Below, in pieces: positions 16,502 to 25,062 of a stretch of 64,000 nucleotides of DNA (its first letter is position 1; the number at the start of each line of letters is the position of its first letter). This DNA is from an uncultured Pseudodesulfovibrio sp. (GTDB lineage: Bacteria; Desulfobacterota; Desulfovibrionia; Desulfovibrionales; Desulfovibrionaceae). The stretch covers positions 10,001 to 74,000 of the forward strand of contig NZ_OY760055.1 of NCBI RefSeq assembly GCF_963662885.1. Direction: 5' to 3'. The translations under genes were made by a program, and so were the position numbers. The notes below the pieces were generated by a model. It saw only the letters and a list, made by a program, of their open reading frames with translations, did no database searches and was not told the DNA's origin.

Positions 16502-17938
16502 CTAGTACTGAATGTAGGCGACGTGGGTCTGCAGGTATTCGTACAGACCGTGCTTGCCGTCGGCGCCGCCGATGCCGGACTTGCGCCAGCCCGCGTGGAA
16601 GCCCTGGATGGCCTCGAAGTGTTCGCGGTTGACGTAGGTCTCGCCGAACTTCAACTCGTTGATGGCCCGCATCATCTTGGTCACGTTGGAGGTGAAGATG
16701 GAGGAGGTCAGGCCGTATTCGCAGTCGTTGGACAGCTCGATGGCCTCGTCGAAGTCGTTGACCTTGACCACGGGCAGGGCCGGTCCGAAGATTTCCTTGC
16801 GGATGATTTCCATGTCCTGGGTGCAGCCAGCCAGCAGGGTGGGTTCGTAGAAGAAGCCCGTGGGCTGATCTTCGGCGCGCTTGCCGCCGACCAGAACCTC
16901 GGCGCCTTCGGCCTTGGCCTTGTCGACCATGGCCGCGATCTTGTCGAGCTGGGCGGCGTTGATCTGGCAGGACATGTCGGGCGCTGTTTTGGCAAAGGGA
17001 TCGCCGTAGGTTACTGCGCTCATGGCCTTGGTCATGCGCTCCATGAACTCGTCGTAGACCGGAGCCTCGACGTAGACGCGCTCGGCGCAGTTGCAGACCT
17101 GTCCGGAGAAAATGATGCGGGATGCAACCACGGCCTTGACGGTCAGGTCCATGTCGCAGTCGGCGCAGACGATGACCGGGGCCTTGCCGCCCAGTTCCAG
17201 GGAGGTCTTGGTGATGTTCTCGGCCGTGGCGGAGATGATCCGCTGGCCCGTCTCCACGCTGCCGGTCAGGGTGATCAGACCGACCTCAGGGCTGCGCACC
17301 AGGGCGTCGCCCAGGGTGGAGCCGCCACCGGATACGAAGTTGAGCACGCCCTTGGGCAGGCCGATGTCGGCGATGAGCTTGGCGAATTCGAAGGTGGTGT
17401 TCGGGGTGTCGCTGCTCGGCTTCAGGATGATGGTGCAACCGGTCAGGATGGACGGAGCGACTTTGCGGGCCATGACGAAGAACGGGAAGTTCCAGGGGCA
17501 GATGCCGACCACCACGCCGATGGGCTGGCGGTACAGGAGGATGTTTTCCGTGGCCCGGTCGCTCTGGATGACCTCGCCCTCGTACTTGTTGGACCAGCCC
17601 GCATAATAATCGAAATAGGCGGCCGTGGCGTCGATTTCCACCTGGGCCAGCGGCATGACCTTGGCCTGTTCCGCGGCCAGGGTCTCGGCGAGCATCACGC
17701 GGTTGGCCCGGATGGCGTCAGCCATCTTGGTCAGGTACACGGCGCGTTCGGAGCAGGGCTTGGCGGCCCATGCCTTCTGGGCGGCGGAAGCGGCCTCGAG
17801 CGCCAGGGCCGCGTCTTCAGCGTTGCCCTTGGGGGCCATGGCCACGACTTTTTCGGTGAACGGATTGATGACTTCGAATTGCTCTTTGGAAACCGCGTCA
17901 CGGAACTCGCCGTTTATGTATTGCTGATATGATTTCAT
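16502..17938 (-). CDS. aldA: NAD-dependent aldehyde dehydrogenase, lactaldehyde dehydrogenase (AldA) type
   Basis: 478 aa, full length. Rossmann-type coenzyme segment GVVVGICPWNFPFF (about 143-156), catalytic glutamate in LELGGKAPV (about 249-257) and the nucleophile in SGQVCNCAERVYV (about 279-291). The CNCAERVYV form and the overall sequence resemble E. coli AldA, which oxidises L-lactaldehyde to L-lactate and glycolaldehyde to glycolate. The start has GGAGG. Monocistronic. It may handle the lactaldehyde released by the rhamnonate pathway encoded at 44200-47648 (inference). Confidence 0.85.
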   Translation of the reverse strand: MKSYQQYINGEFRDAVSKEQFEVINPFTEKVVAMAPKGNAEDAALALEAASAAQKAWAAKPCSERAVYLTKMADAIRANRVMLAETLAAEQAKVMPLAQVEIDATAAYFDYYAGWSNKYEGEVIQSDRATENILLYRQPIGVVVGICPWNFPFFVMARKVAPSILTGCTIILKPSSDTPNTTFEFAKLIADIGLPKGVLNFVSGGGSTLGDALVRSPEVGLITLTGSVETGQRIISATAENITKTSLELGGKAPVIVCADCDMDLTVKAVVASRIIFSGQVCNCAERVYVEAPVYDEFMERMTKAMSAVTYGDPFAKTAPDMSCQINAAQLDKIAAMVDKAKAEGAEVLVGGKRAEDQPTGFFYEPTLLAGCTQDMEIIRKEIFGPALPVVKVNDFDEAIELSNDCEYGLTSSIFTSNVTKMMRAINELKFGETYVNREHFEAIQGFHAGWRKSGIGGADGKHGLYEYLQTHVAYIQY

Positions 17939-18139
17939 TCAAAACCTCCAGAATAACAAGTGGGTTAATGCGCCAACCTGTAGAAGCGGCCGTATCTCCT
18001 AGAATCGATACGGTCTGGTCGCACGTAGGAATGGTTCATAGGTTGACAGAAGTGGAGGTCCGAAACAACCCCTCACGGGTAGAAATATGCCGATTCCAGC
18101 ATAGTGGACGTTTTCCCGTGAGGGGCGGGGGGTAAAGGG

Positions 18140-18616
18140 CTACCGTCGGGGCGGTCCGGGTCTGCCGTTGGGCGCGCCGTCGGGCGGTTCCGGCCGGTCG
18201 CCACCGGGCTTGCGGGCAGCCTCTTCTTCCAGCAATTTGGTGTAGGCGAGCATCTGGTCCTCGGTCAGCACCTGAGACAGCTTTTTGGAGGTTTCCCAAT
18301 CCAAATCGTCCATTTTGGCCTGCGCCTCTTTACGCGCCTGGCTGCTGCCGGAGCGAGCCTGATCCATGATCGCCTTCCTGCGTTCGGACTGGTCCTTGAG
18401 GATTGGCTCGACCTGGGCCATCTGCTCGTCGGTCAGACCGAGTTTGGACTTCATGTCCGCCATGCGCTGCTCGGGTGAGACCGGCGCGGCCTGTTCACCC
18501 GGTCCGCCCGGCCCTCCGGGCCCGCCGGCCCGTTCCGTCCCACGCCCATCCCTGGACGCGCAACCCGCGGCCAACAGCAATACGGCCAATACACTGAGGA
18601 AGAGGTATCGTTTCAC
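18140..18616 (-). CDS. Small lipoprotein with LTxxQ-like (Spy/CpxP-type) helices
   Basis: 158 aa, GTG start at 18616 preceded by GAGG. The lipoprotein signal peptide ends in the lipobox LLAAGC (about residues 13-18), so the protein is lipidated and periplasm-facing. A Gly/Pro-rich linker with repeated GGP triplets follows. The core has LGLTDEQMAQVEPILKDQ and LSQVLTEDQMLAY, an LT-x-x-Q-type pattern seen in Spy/CpxP-like periplasmic proteins and metal-resistance sensors. The C-terminus is Pro/Arg-rich. Exact role unknown. Confidence 0.65.
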   Translation of the reverse strand: MKRYLFLSVLAVLLLAAGCASRDGRGTERAGGPGGPGGPGEQAAPVSPEQRMADMKSKLGLTDEQMAQVEPILKDQSERRKAIMDQARSGSSQARKEAQAKMDDLDWETSKKLSQVLTEDQMLAYTKLLEEEAARKPGGDRPEPPDGAPNGRPGPPRR

Positions 18617-18946
18617 AAAAACCTCGCATGGTTTCAGGTTCAATCGCCGGACAGCTCCTTGCGGCTTGCCTCCCGGCGCAGATCCCGAACCATAGCCGTC
18701 CACCGGCAAAAATCCATTCAGACCATGTTAAAAAGTGTAAAACTGTGTAGCTCCATCGGTTCGCCACGCAAGTCCATGCTCCCCCATATGTTCCCTTCCA
18801 TACCTTGGCTTGCGTTCCTGCCGAGCCCTCAGCGCTACACCCGCAAATAACCAGCGAGCCCCCCTCACTCAATCACCCGGACCTCCCTTCCATACAAGAT
18901 CATTGACAGACAGGCCGCCCCTGCCCTATGAGAGAACCTCCCACAA
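18617..18946. other. Intergenic region before the tRNA-Leu gene
   Basis: 330 bases with no convincing gene and no strong repeat. It must contain the promoter of the rightward tRNA and of the leftward lipoprotein gene, but no clear -35/-10 pair was found. Confidence 0.4.
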
Positions 18947-19033
18947 GCCAGGGTGGCGGAATTGGTAGACGCAGCGGACTCAAAATCCGCCGGTAGCGAT
19001 ACTGTGAGGGTTCGAGTCCCTCCCCTGGTACCA
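18947..19033 (+). tRNA. tRNA-Leu, anticodon CAA
   Basis: 87 nt with a long variable arm. The acceptor stem GCCAGGG pairs with CCCTGGT, followed by A and an encoded CCA. The D-arm contains TTGGTAGACGC. Anticodon stem GCGGA/TCCGC encloses the loop CTCAAAA, so the anticodon is CAA (reads UUG). The T-arm has GTTCGAGTCC. The 3' end serves as the attachment site for the integrase gene that follows. Confidence 0.93.
19016..19026 (+). other. attL core candidate (tRNA-Leu 3' end)
   Basis: GTCCCTCCCCT in the T-arm/acceptor part of the tRNA is repeated exactly at 41403-41413. Counting from TTC, 15 of 18 positions match (TTCgaGTCCCTCCCCTgG against TTCacGTCCCTCCCCTaG). The neighbouring integrase gene supports this as the left end of an island. 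Confidence 0.6.
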
Positions 19034-19067
19034 GAAGAGAATCCGACCAAGTCCAAGGTCGTCCATG

Positions 19068-19094
19068 AAACCTCCGTAATTCGGAGGTTTTTTC
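19068..19094 (+). terminator. Intrinsic terminator after tRNA-Leu
   Basis: AACCTCCG-TAAT-(T)CGGAGGTT followed by TTTTCG. It is probably brought in with the island, since it lies inside the left attachment site. Confidence 0.75.
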
Positions 19095-19147
19095 GTTTAT
19101 GTCGTCCGTGTGCATCCTGGGGTGTCCGTTGACAGCCAGGATGGATT

Positions 19148-19195
19148 GTGAGTAGGAATGCGAGTAGATCAGGAAAAGTGTTTCAATCTACTCAC
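19148..19195. repeat. Integrase arm-type repeats at the left end
   Basis: GTGAGTAGGA at 19148, GCGAGTAGAT at 19160 (12 bp on), and an inverted copy ATCTACTCAC at 19186-19195. The same motif recurs at the right end (41325 and 41337, also 12 bp apart). These are candidate arm-binding sites of the integrase. Confidence 0.55.
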
Positions 19196-19214
19196 AGCTC
19201 ATGCGGGAGGATTT

Positions 19215-20393
19215 ATGCCCCTGACAGTCAAAAAAATCGATTCATTGAAGCCCAAAGATAAACTGTACCGGGTGGCCGATGGAGAGGGCCTTTGTATAGA
19301 GGTAACGCCCAAGGGGTCTAAGCTTTGGCGACTTCGTTATCGCTTTGACAGAAAAGCGAAGATGATGGCTCTTGGGAAATATCCTGATTTGAATTTGCAT
19401 GACGCCCGCATCAAATGTCGGAAGCTGAAGAGTCAGTTGAGTAAGGGCCTTGACCCTGCCGGAGCCACAAAAGCAGGAGGTGACACTGAGAACGACGAAA
19501 ATAACTTTGAGGTATTTGCAAGAGAGTGGTTTGATAAATTCAAACATAACTGGGTGGCTAGGACGGCTAAGAGGAAGATGCGCCGTCTTGAAGGGCATGT
19601 TTTCCCTTTGATTGGTGATTTGCCAATGAAAGAGGTAGATGCTCCCCAAATTCGTGTGGTGCTCCTTCGTATTGAGAGTTTGAAGACTTTGCACACGGCA
19701 CACCGTGTCAAAAACATCTTAGGTGAGATCATGCGTCATGCGGTTGCCATGGGAGTGATCCGCCATAACCCCGTGCCTGATCTAGCAGGTGTGCTCCCCC
19801 CTGAAAAAGTTAAGCACCGGGCGAGTATCACAGACACTAAGGGTATAGGTGGTCTTCTCCGGTCCATTGATGAGTATCAAGGTAGCCCTGTTACCCGTTG
19901 TGCTATGAAGTTGGCTGCTTTGACTTTCGTGCGTCCTGGCGAGCTTCGTCATGCGGAATGGTCTGAGATCAACTTTGACGGGAAGGAATGGCGTATCCCT
20001 GCAGAGAAAATGAAGATGAGGCGGCCACATGTTGTCCCGCTTTCCCGACAGTCCGTCGAAGTCCTCAAAGAAGTGGAGTTGATCACTGGCCACGGCAGGT
20101 ACGTTTTCCCTTCAGAGCGGTCTTCGGCCAGGGCCATGAGCAACAATACCGTCAATGCAGCATTGAGGCGTATGAGCTACACAAAGGAAGAAATGACCGG
20201 GCATGGCTTTCGGTCAATGGCTAGCACCAACCTGAATGAGCTTGGACATCATCCAGATCACATTGAAAGACAGCTTGCTCACGTTGAAGCAAACAAGGTT
20301 CGGGCCGCATACAACTATGCCGAGCACCTAGCAGAGAGAAAGGAGATGATGCAATCCTGGGCGAATTATTTAGACAGCCTTCGGGAAGAATAG
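19215..20393 (+). CDS. int: Tyrosine site-specific integrase, P4 type
   Basis: 392 aa. The N-terminal Arm/DUF4102 domain (LTVKKIDSLKPKDKLYRVAD to WRLRYRF) is followed by a SAM-like core-binding domain (about 95-185) and a catalytic domain with R in FVRPGELRHAEWSEI (about 245), H in KMRRPHVVPLS, the HGFRSMA box (about 332-338) and the final Tyr near RAAYNYAEHL. The start at 19215 has GGGAGG; upstream in-frame codons lie in the arm-repeat region. It lies 180 bases from tRNA-Leu, pointing away from it, the usual arrangement for islands of this type. No internal stop or missing catalytic residue is seen, so it should be active. Confidence 0.9.
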   Translation: MPLTVKKIDSLKPKDKLYRVADGEGLCIEVTPKGSKLWRLRYRFDRKAKMMALGKYPDLNLHDARIKCRKLKSQLSKGLDPAGATKAGGDTENDENNFEVFAREWFDKFKHNWVARTAKRKMRRLEGHVFPLIGDLPMKEVDAPQIRVVLLRIESLKTLHTAHRVKNILGEIMRHAVAMGVIRHNPVPDLAGVLPPEKVKHRASITDTKGIGGLLRSIDEYQGSPVTRCAMKLAALTFVRPGELRHAEWSEINFDGKEWRIPAEKMKMRRPHVVPLSRQSVEVLKEVELITGHGRYVFPSERSSARAMSNNTVNAALRRMSYTKEEMTGHGFRSMASTNLNELGHHPDHIERQLAHVEANKVRAAYNYAEHLAERKEMMQSWANYLDSLREE

Positions 20394-20793
20394 ATTAATC
20401 CGCTAGCCTTTTGTTGTTAAGTTTGGCCTGTCTGAAATACCCAAGATTAGATCCAGGTTGCCTTGCCTCTATGGGCTTTCTGTAATCTGATGTCGATCCT
20501 CTACTGCATGCAGTTCGGGATCGTTGCTGCTCTTAAAGGTGAAAAAAAGGGAAGAGCAGCTATTATGGCTATCGAAGAAACCATCCAGGCATTCAGCGTT
20601 GAGATAGGGGCCCAAGATTCTTCCTGAGTATTAAGTGAAATCATTTTGTTTATGAAGCGGATTAAGTAGTGCGTAGATCCGGTAATTTTCGGATACGCTT
20701 TTCATTTACTATTGCGTTTTTCTGGGGTCTATGCGTGCGAGCGCGCGCACGCGGATTACTCCGGAAATCCGATGCACAGGATGGCCGACGTTA
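20394..20793. other. Gene-poor stretch between integrase and the PLD gene, with a possible 45-aa ORF
   Basis: About 400 bases. A small plus-strand frame at 20490-20627 would encode 45 aa beginning MSILYCMQFGIVAALKG and containing IMAIEETIQAFSVEIG, protein-like but without a ribosome-binding site; it could be a gene remnant. A 9-bp inverted repeat (GCTGCTCTT / AAGAGCAGC) lies at 20526-20560. GTGCGTAGAT at 20669-20678 is identical to the right-end arm repeat at 41337. Nothing else is recognisable. Confidence 0.35.
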
Positions 20794-23433
20794 TCATGCA
20801 AAGACTTGGCTTAAGCCACGAATAAATTTGTGTAGTACTACCCTTGGTTCATCACCGAAATGCTCAGAGTGAGGTAGAACGCTTTTGTCAAGAAGGGCTT
20901 TTATTGGGATAGTTTTTGAGGCAATATACTTGACTTCTTCCCCGCCCTTTTGAAGCTTTAGAACTTTCACTTTTTTGTCCGTTCGTGGAGATTTTTCACA
21001 AACAACACAGAACCCAGCCGTCCCTTGCCAGAGAAGGTCTCCTTTTTGCAAAACGCTAGTGCCGATACGATTGCTGATCTCTTCTACCGAGAGGCTTTTC
21101 GCGGCAGCCTCAAGAAGGCGTAAAGCATGTCCACGTTGAAGCAGCAATTTCCACTCTTCTTCGGCTTTTCGGGCAAGTATGTCGCGATCTTTAGTGGGGC
21201 TAGAAGAATATGAAATTAGTGCAGCAAGCTCGTCTGCGATTTTATCTGGTTCCCCTCCATGCCAAAGCCAAGGGACTCGGGCCACCGAAAGTACTGCGGC
21301 GAGTTCAAAGCATACGGATTCAGGGGTATTATCCTCGTAGGGTGCAGCAAGCTTCCACCCCACTAGCGCTGCAGACAACTCAGCCGATTGCATTTCCTGG
21401 ATGAACGCTTCCGTATCATCAGATGTTTGAACTCGATATTCTAACCATCCCACCTCTTTTTTGTTTGAAGAGAAGAACAGCGAGCACCAAATTTTCTGAG
21501 TGAGCTTGGAGAGTTGTTCTGGATCGATCCACCTGTTCCGAAGGCCGATGCGAAGAAGCACAGATATGATTTTGAGGTCGGCGGCAAGGTAGTCAGGGGG
21601 GCGTCGTTCGAGGAACTCCTTGCTTAACATTGCGGCTTCAAGCTGCGTGAGAAGCTTTTCGATCCGGCCCTTATCCCTGTGAAACGTCTCTTCAGTCGGA
21701 GTGCTGGGAACATGCAACTGTTCCGGCTTGTCGGCTCCATCATCTGCGTGGGGAACGTCGTCGCTGTCTGATGTCTCGCCTGAAAGATTCTCGTTAGGGA
21801 CCCCGAACCATCGAAGCAGTAGTTGCTGAGCAGACTGGATATGACTGCTCTCTCCTCGACAAGTGTTCAGTTTGTTCAAGTTGAGGTGCGGGAACTCGTA
21901 GTTGTGGGAAAAAACGTCAGAAGCAGTGAACTCACTTCCCTGTAAGGTCTCATTTGAAGAGCTTTTCCTTACTTCTCTAAAATGCTCTACATGAGCTACC
22001 GGCATATACGAAAGGTGCTTGCAGAAGACGTCGAGAACGTCGGTCCACCCATTAGCGTCCCACACTCCTGGTTGAACTTTGACACGGATACTGTCTGCAA
22101 GATTTCGTCCTTGTGACGAAGTGCGGAGAGAGCGTTCATGGTCTACCCACATTGGTGTGGACAGAATTAACTCCCCATCATGAATAGCACTGACGACGAC
22201 AGATTTTGGCGCAGTACTGCATGAAGCTAGGAATACGCCTTGGCCAATAACGTTGAAGGGGAAAGGCTCTGAATCGATCAAGCATTCAATTATTGTTAAA
22301 TTTGGAGGAGAATAAGCTACAAGCAGATTCGGCTCATCAAATCGTGCAGCTTCAATCCTAATTGATTTTTGAAAAGTACTGGCTTCTTTATAGTCCTCGG
22401 GAACATCCTCTCTGAGTTCCGCTGGCGCATCGGCTATTTCCATCTCATTTAAGATGTTTTTAGTAAATTCCTCTGAAGTCATTCTTCCTATTGCAAGAAG
22501 TTCAGCATTACCGGCTTTTCCAGGTATTGTGAGCGCAGCTTGTGAGCAGTTGGCGCTTCCAGCAAACAGCGTAATCTGATCGCCACGTCTGAAGGCATAC
22601 ATCTTGGCATGAATGAACGCAGATCGGTTTTTTCCAGATATTCCTGGACGCGAAAAATCTATTCGCCGCAGGGATGAACTGCTTGAATTTCGCGCCCATG
22701 CTTTCTGAGTAAGGGTAGATCGTTCAGGTTGACAGAGAACCGTCACTCTCTTTGCGGGTATTATATCTATGATCTGCTGGAGTGCGATTCCTTCCTCGTC
22801 AAAGTACGGGGAGCAAAGGTAGATTTCATCTACGGGAGCATCTCCGAGATTACTCACCATTTGATTGAGCAATATGCTGCCAGAGGCAACTCGTCCGATT
22901 AGTCCTGCTGGCGTGGCATCCTGGGAAATCCAAGTCTTAGAATTGGCATCAAACGCAGCGTCAACCTCAGCCCTAACGGCATCTGGTAGCGTAACAACGT
23001 CAAGGATTTTCTTGAGGTAGTCATGAAAAGCCAGAAAAGGAGCTACTCCATCACGATGAGTATCAAATCTGGTCCATATCTCAGCGTTTTCACGCCAACC
23101 ACCAAAAGTGAGGTTTCCGCTTCCTACGAGCATGGTTGCCGTACTTTTACTCGATAGAAATACGGCTTTCGGGTGGAATCTGAACCCTGGGCTCATGGAG
23201 ACTGGAACAACCCTGTATCTGACACCAAGGCCAGTCAGGACAGGGGCTTGGTGTGCAAAAGTTTCTGCAGCACAGGAAGCGTCTGCGAAAATCGTTATGG
23301 TGGAATGCCCGCAACGCTTAAATGCTGCGAGAACAACGGTCTGAATGAATACGAAATCGATGTTGTGAGTAAGTATAATTGCGTTGTTTACAGCTTTCGC
23401 AGAGGAGATCGTAGTAATTACATCGTCGCGCAT
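20794..23433 (-). CDS. Phospholipase D-like (HKD) protein, probable nuclease, defence-associated
   Basis: 879 aa. Two PLD half-sites are visible: HPKAVFLSS followed by VGSGNLTFGG (about residues 87-110), and HAKMYAFRRGD followed by FAGSANCSQAAL (about 275-300). Both have the H-x-K and the downstream G-S-x-N, so the active site looks complete. The C-terminal 550 residues have no recognised domain and end in a small beta-rich segment with a CVVCEKSPR pair. The start MRDDVITT at 23433 is chosen because GAGGAG precedes it and the upstream gene stops at 23438; longer frames overlap that gene. PLD-fold proteins act in defence as nucleases (for example DrmC in DISARM). Probably translationally coupled to the 509-aa gene. 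Confidence 0.75.
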   Translation of the reverse strand: MRDDVITTISSAKAVNNAIILTHNIDFVFIQTVVLAAFKRCGHSTITIFADASCAAETFAHQAPVLTGLGVRYRVVPVSMSPGFRFHPKAVFLSSKSTATMLVGSGNLTFGGWRENAEIWTRFDTHRDGVAPFLAFHDYLKKILDVVTLPDAVRAEVDAAFDANSKTWISQDATPAGLIGRVASGSILLNQMVSNLGDAPVDEIYLCSPYFDEEGIALQQIIDIIPAKRVTVLCQPERSTLTQKAWARNSSSSSLRRIDFSRPGISGKNRSAFIHAKMYAFRRGDQITLFAGSANCSQAALTIPGKAGNAELLAIGRMTSEEFTKNILNEMEIADAPAELREDVPEDYKEASTFQKSIRIEAARFDEPNLLVAYSPPNLTIIECLIDSEPFPFNVIGQGVFLASCSTAPKSVVVSAIHDGELILSTPMWVDHERSLRTSSQGRNLADSIRVKVQPGVWDANGWTDVLDVFCKHLSYMPVAHVEHFREVRKSSSNETLQGSEFTASDVFSHNYEFPHLNLNKLNTCRGESSHIQSAQQLLLRWFGVPNENLSGETSDSDDVPHADDGADKPEQLHVPSTPTEETFHRDKGRIEKLLTQLEAAMLSKEFLERRPPDYLAADLKIISVLLRIGLRNRWIDPEQLSKLTQKIWCSLFFSSNKKEVGWLEYRVQTSDDTEAFIQEMQSAELSAALVGWKLAAPYEDNTPESVCFELAAVLSVARVPWLWHGGEPDKIADELAALISYSSSPTKDRDILARKAEEEWKLLLQRGHALRLLEAAAKSLSVEEISNRIGTSVLQKGDLLWQGTAGFCVVCEKSPRTDKKVKVLKLQKGGEEVKYIASKTIPIKALLDKSVLPHSEHFGDEPRVVLHKFIRGLSQVFA

Positions 23434-23437
23434 TTGA

Positions 23438-24967
23438 TCAGAACTCCTCAAGCAGGCTTCGTCCATGACCTGACAACACAAAACCTGCTGGCTTTCTATG
23501 TAATGCTCCTAAGTCCGCCCACATTCCTAAGACATTTCCTAAGCGATCTCCGCTGCGTCCTGCAGCAACGGGAATTCCTGTCGGTCTCAGCAGTGCACCC
23601 TCTGGATAAAAGCGAAGTGAGCACTTTTGTCCCTGACTCATTTTTCTGAGAGTTGTTGAAAGATGAGGCTCTACGACTACTTCAATAATAAGTCTTCGCA
23701 TCAGATTTAAAATTGAGCTGTTATGCTCCATGGCTATTATGTTAAAAGCTCGTTCAAGATAGCTTCCCCTATTTGTTATTTTGGTGTCTTTAGGTGAAGA
23801 AGCAATTTGAGTCTTACATGCGATAAGAATACTCAATGCAAAGATTGATTTGCACCATGCTGGCAAGCTTCGTGCCTTATCGATCGGGACAGACGTATTC
23901 AGCCATAAATCTCTAGATATTTTTGTTGTAAAGTCTCTCACCGTCATTTTCTCAAAAGAGAATTCATCACCAACTATATCATCAAAAATTGTGGGGAGCG
24001 GATCATCTCGCATCCAATATTTTAAGACGTCCTCAACCGTCCCTTCGGTCAACTCCATGAGTGTCGCTGTCAAGGCATCCAAAAGCAGCTCAATGGCAAA
24101 ATGTACTCGACGCCTAAGTTCATATTCAGCCCATGCGACCCCAACTTCTGTAGTTAGGATGCCATCGATCACTTTTTTGTAGGCCAAGCAGATGAGACTA
24201 GCCGGCGACATGGCCTCGTCGCTCAAATGGTCAAAGGCCCATCGTGTTGTTGCTCGGAAACGTAAATACGATTCCTTGGTGGCAGTGCTCTCGTTGTAGG
24301 GTGAAATAAAAGCTGCTTCTAGCAAGGTGCGCTCTTCTGTAAATTCATGGAGATGATTGACAGAAAAAATAGGTGCCTCAGATACTAGCTTAGTGGCTTG
24401 AAGCTGACCCCCGTGGAGAATGAACTCACGTAGCGAGGAGTTTTGCAGGGCTATCTGTCGTGTTTGATGTAAAGCTAGTCCTCGGGGAGTAATGACTACA
24501 GGCAGGTTTCCCTCTCCCGTCTGCAAAATCCCGAAGGAACGGCAGGGCATCACATAGGTTCCATATGAAGCACCTCCGCGATCGTTTGGCACCCCAGTGT
24601 TACCAGAATAATTTAGTTCCTGGAGGGTGTCAGCAAAGAGGTCGTGCCCAAGGATGCCGTAAAACGCTCCTTGGGGAGTGTTGTTTGCGAGAAGCGATGT
24701 TGAAGCCAGAACTACGAATTCCATTCGACGGAGTACTTGATATAAATCGTTTTCGTTGAACGTGGCAGTTCCTGCACCATCCTTGAGTTTATCCTTGTAG
24801 AATTCGGTGATGACCCAAGGTAGGAGCGATAAATAACGAGCACGTGCAGAGATTGTTGTTATTCCGGCAACCCAATTTTGCTCAATTTTTTGGTCGAGCT
24901 TGCGAAGGCCCAGGATGTCCAAACCTTTAATCTTGTCGTGTTCGCCTGCGTTCCAAAAAGTGTCCAT
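23438..24967 (-). CDS. Unrecognised 509-aa partner of the PLD-like protein
   Basis: 509 aa, no signal peptide, no transmembrane segments, no nuclease or ATPase motif seen. The N-terminus (LDILGLRKLDQKIEQ, then ISARARYLSLLPWVITEFY) resembles the opening of DUF6361-type proteins that also travel with PLD-like proteins; this is a weak, memory-based comparison. It ends 4 bases before the PLD gene's start, with the stop inside that gene's ribosome-binding spacer, so the two form a tight module. Probably the sensor or specificity half of a two-gene system (inference). Confidence 0.6.
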   Translation of the reverse strand: MDTFWNAGEHDKIKGLDILGLRKLDQKIEQNWVAGITTISARARYLSLLPWVITEFYKDKLKDGAGTATFNENDLYQVLRRMEFVVLASTSLLANNTPQGAFYGILGHDLFADTLQELNYSGNTGVPNDRGGASYGTYVMPCRSFGILQTGEGNLPVVITPRGLALHQTRQIALQNSSLREFILHGGQLQATKLVSEAPIFSVNHLHEFTEERTLLEAAFISPYNESTATKESYLRFRATTRWAFDHLSDEAMSPASLICLAYKKVIDGILTTEVGVAWAEYELRRRVHFAIELLLDALTATLMELTEGTVEDVLKYWMRDDPLPTIFDDIVGDEFSFEKMTVRDFTTKISRDLWLNTSVPIDKARSLPAWCKSIFALSILIACKTQIASSPKDTKITNRGSYLERAFNIIAMEHNSSILNLMRRLIIEVVVEPHLSTTLRKMSQGQKCSLRFYPEGALLRPTGIPVAAGRSGDRLGNVLGMWADLGALHRKPAGFVLSGHGRSLLEEF

Positions 24968-25062
24968 AGCATAACCAGTTTATTGAGATCATGTTTTTAG
25001 ATAATGATTGAGTAGTAAGCGAACAGTCCAATTCTGATGCTTAACTTCAAGCTGCTCCAAAT

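Noticed and set aside
16448..17932. A 494-codon plus-strand open frame opposite aldA
   Set aside because: Antisense shadow; aldA on the other strand has all catalytic motifs and a good ribosome-binding site.
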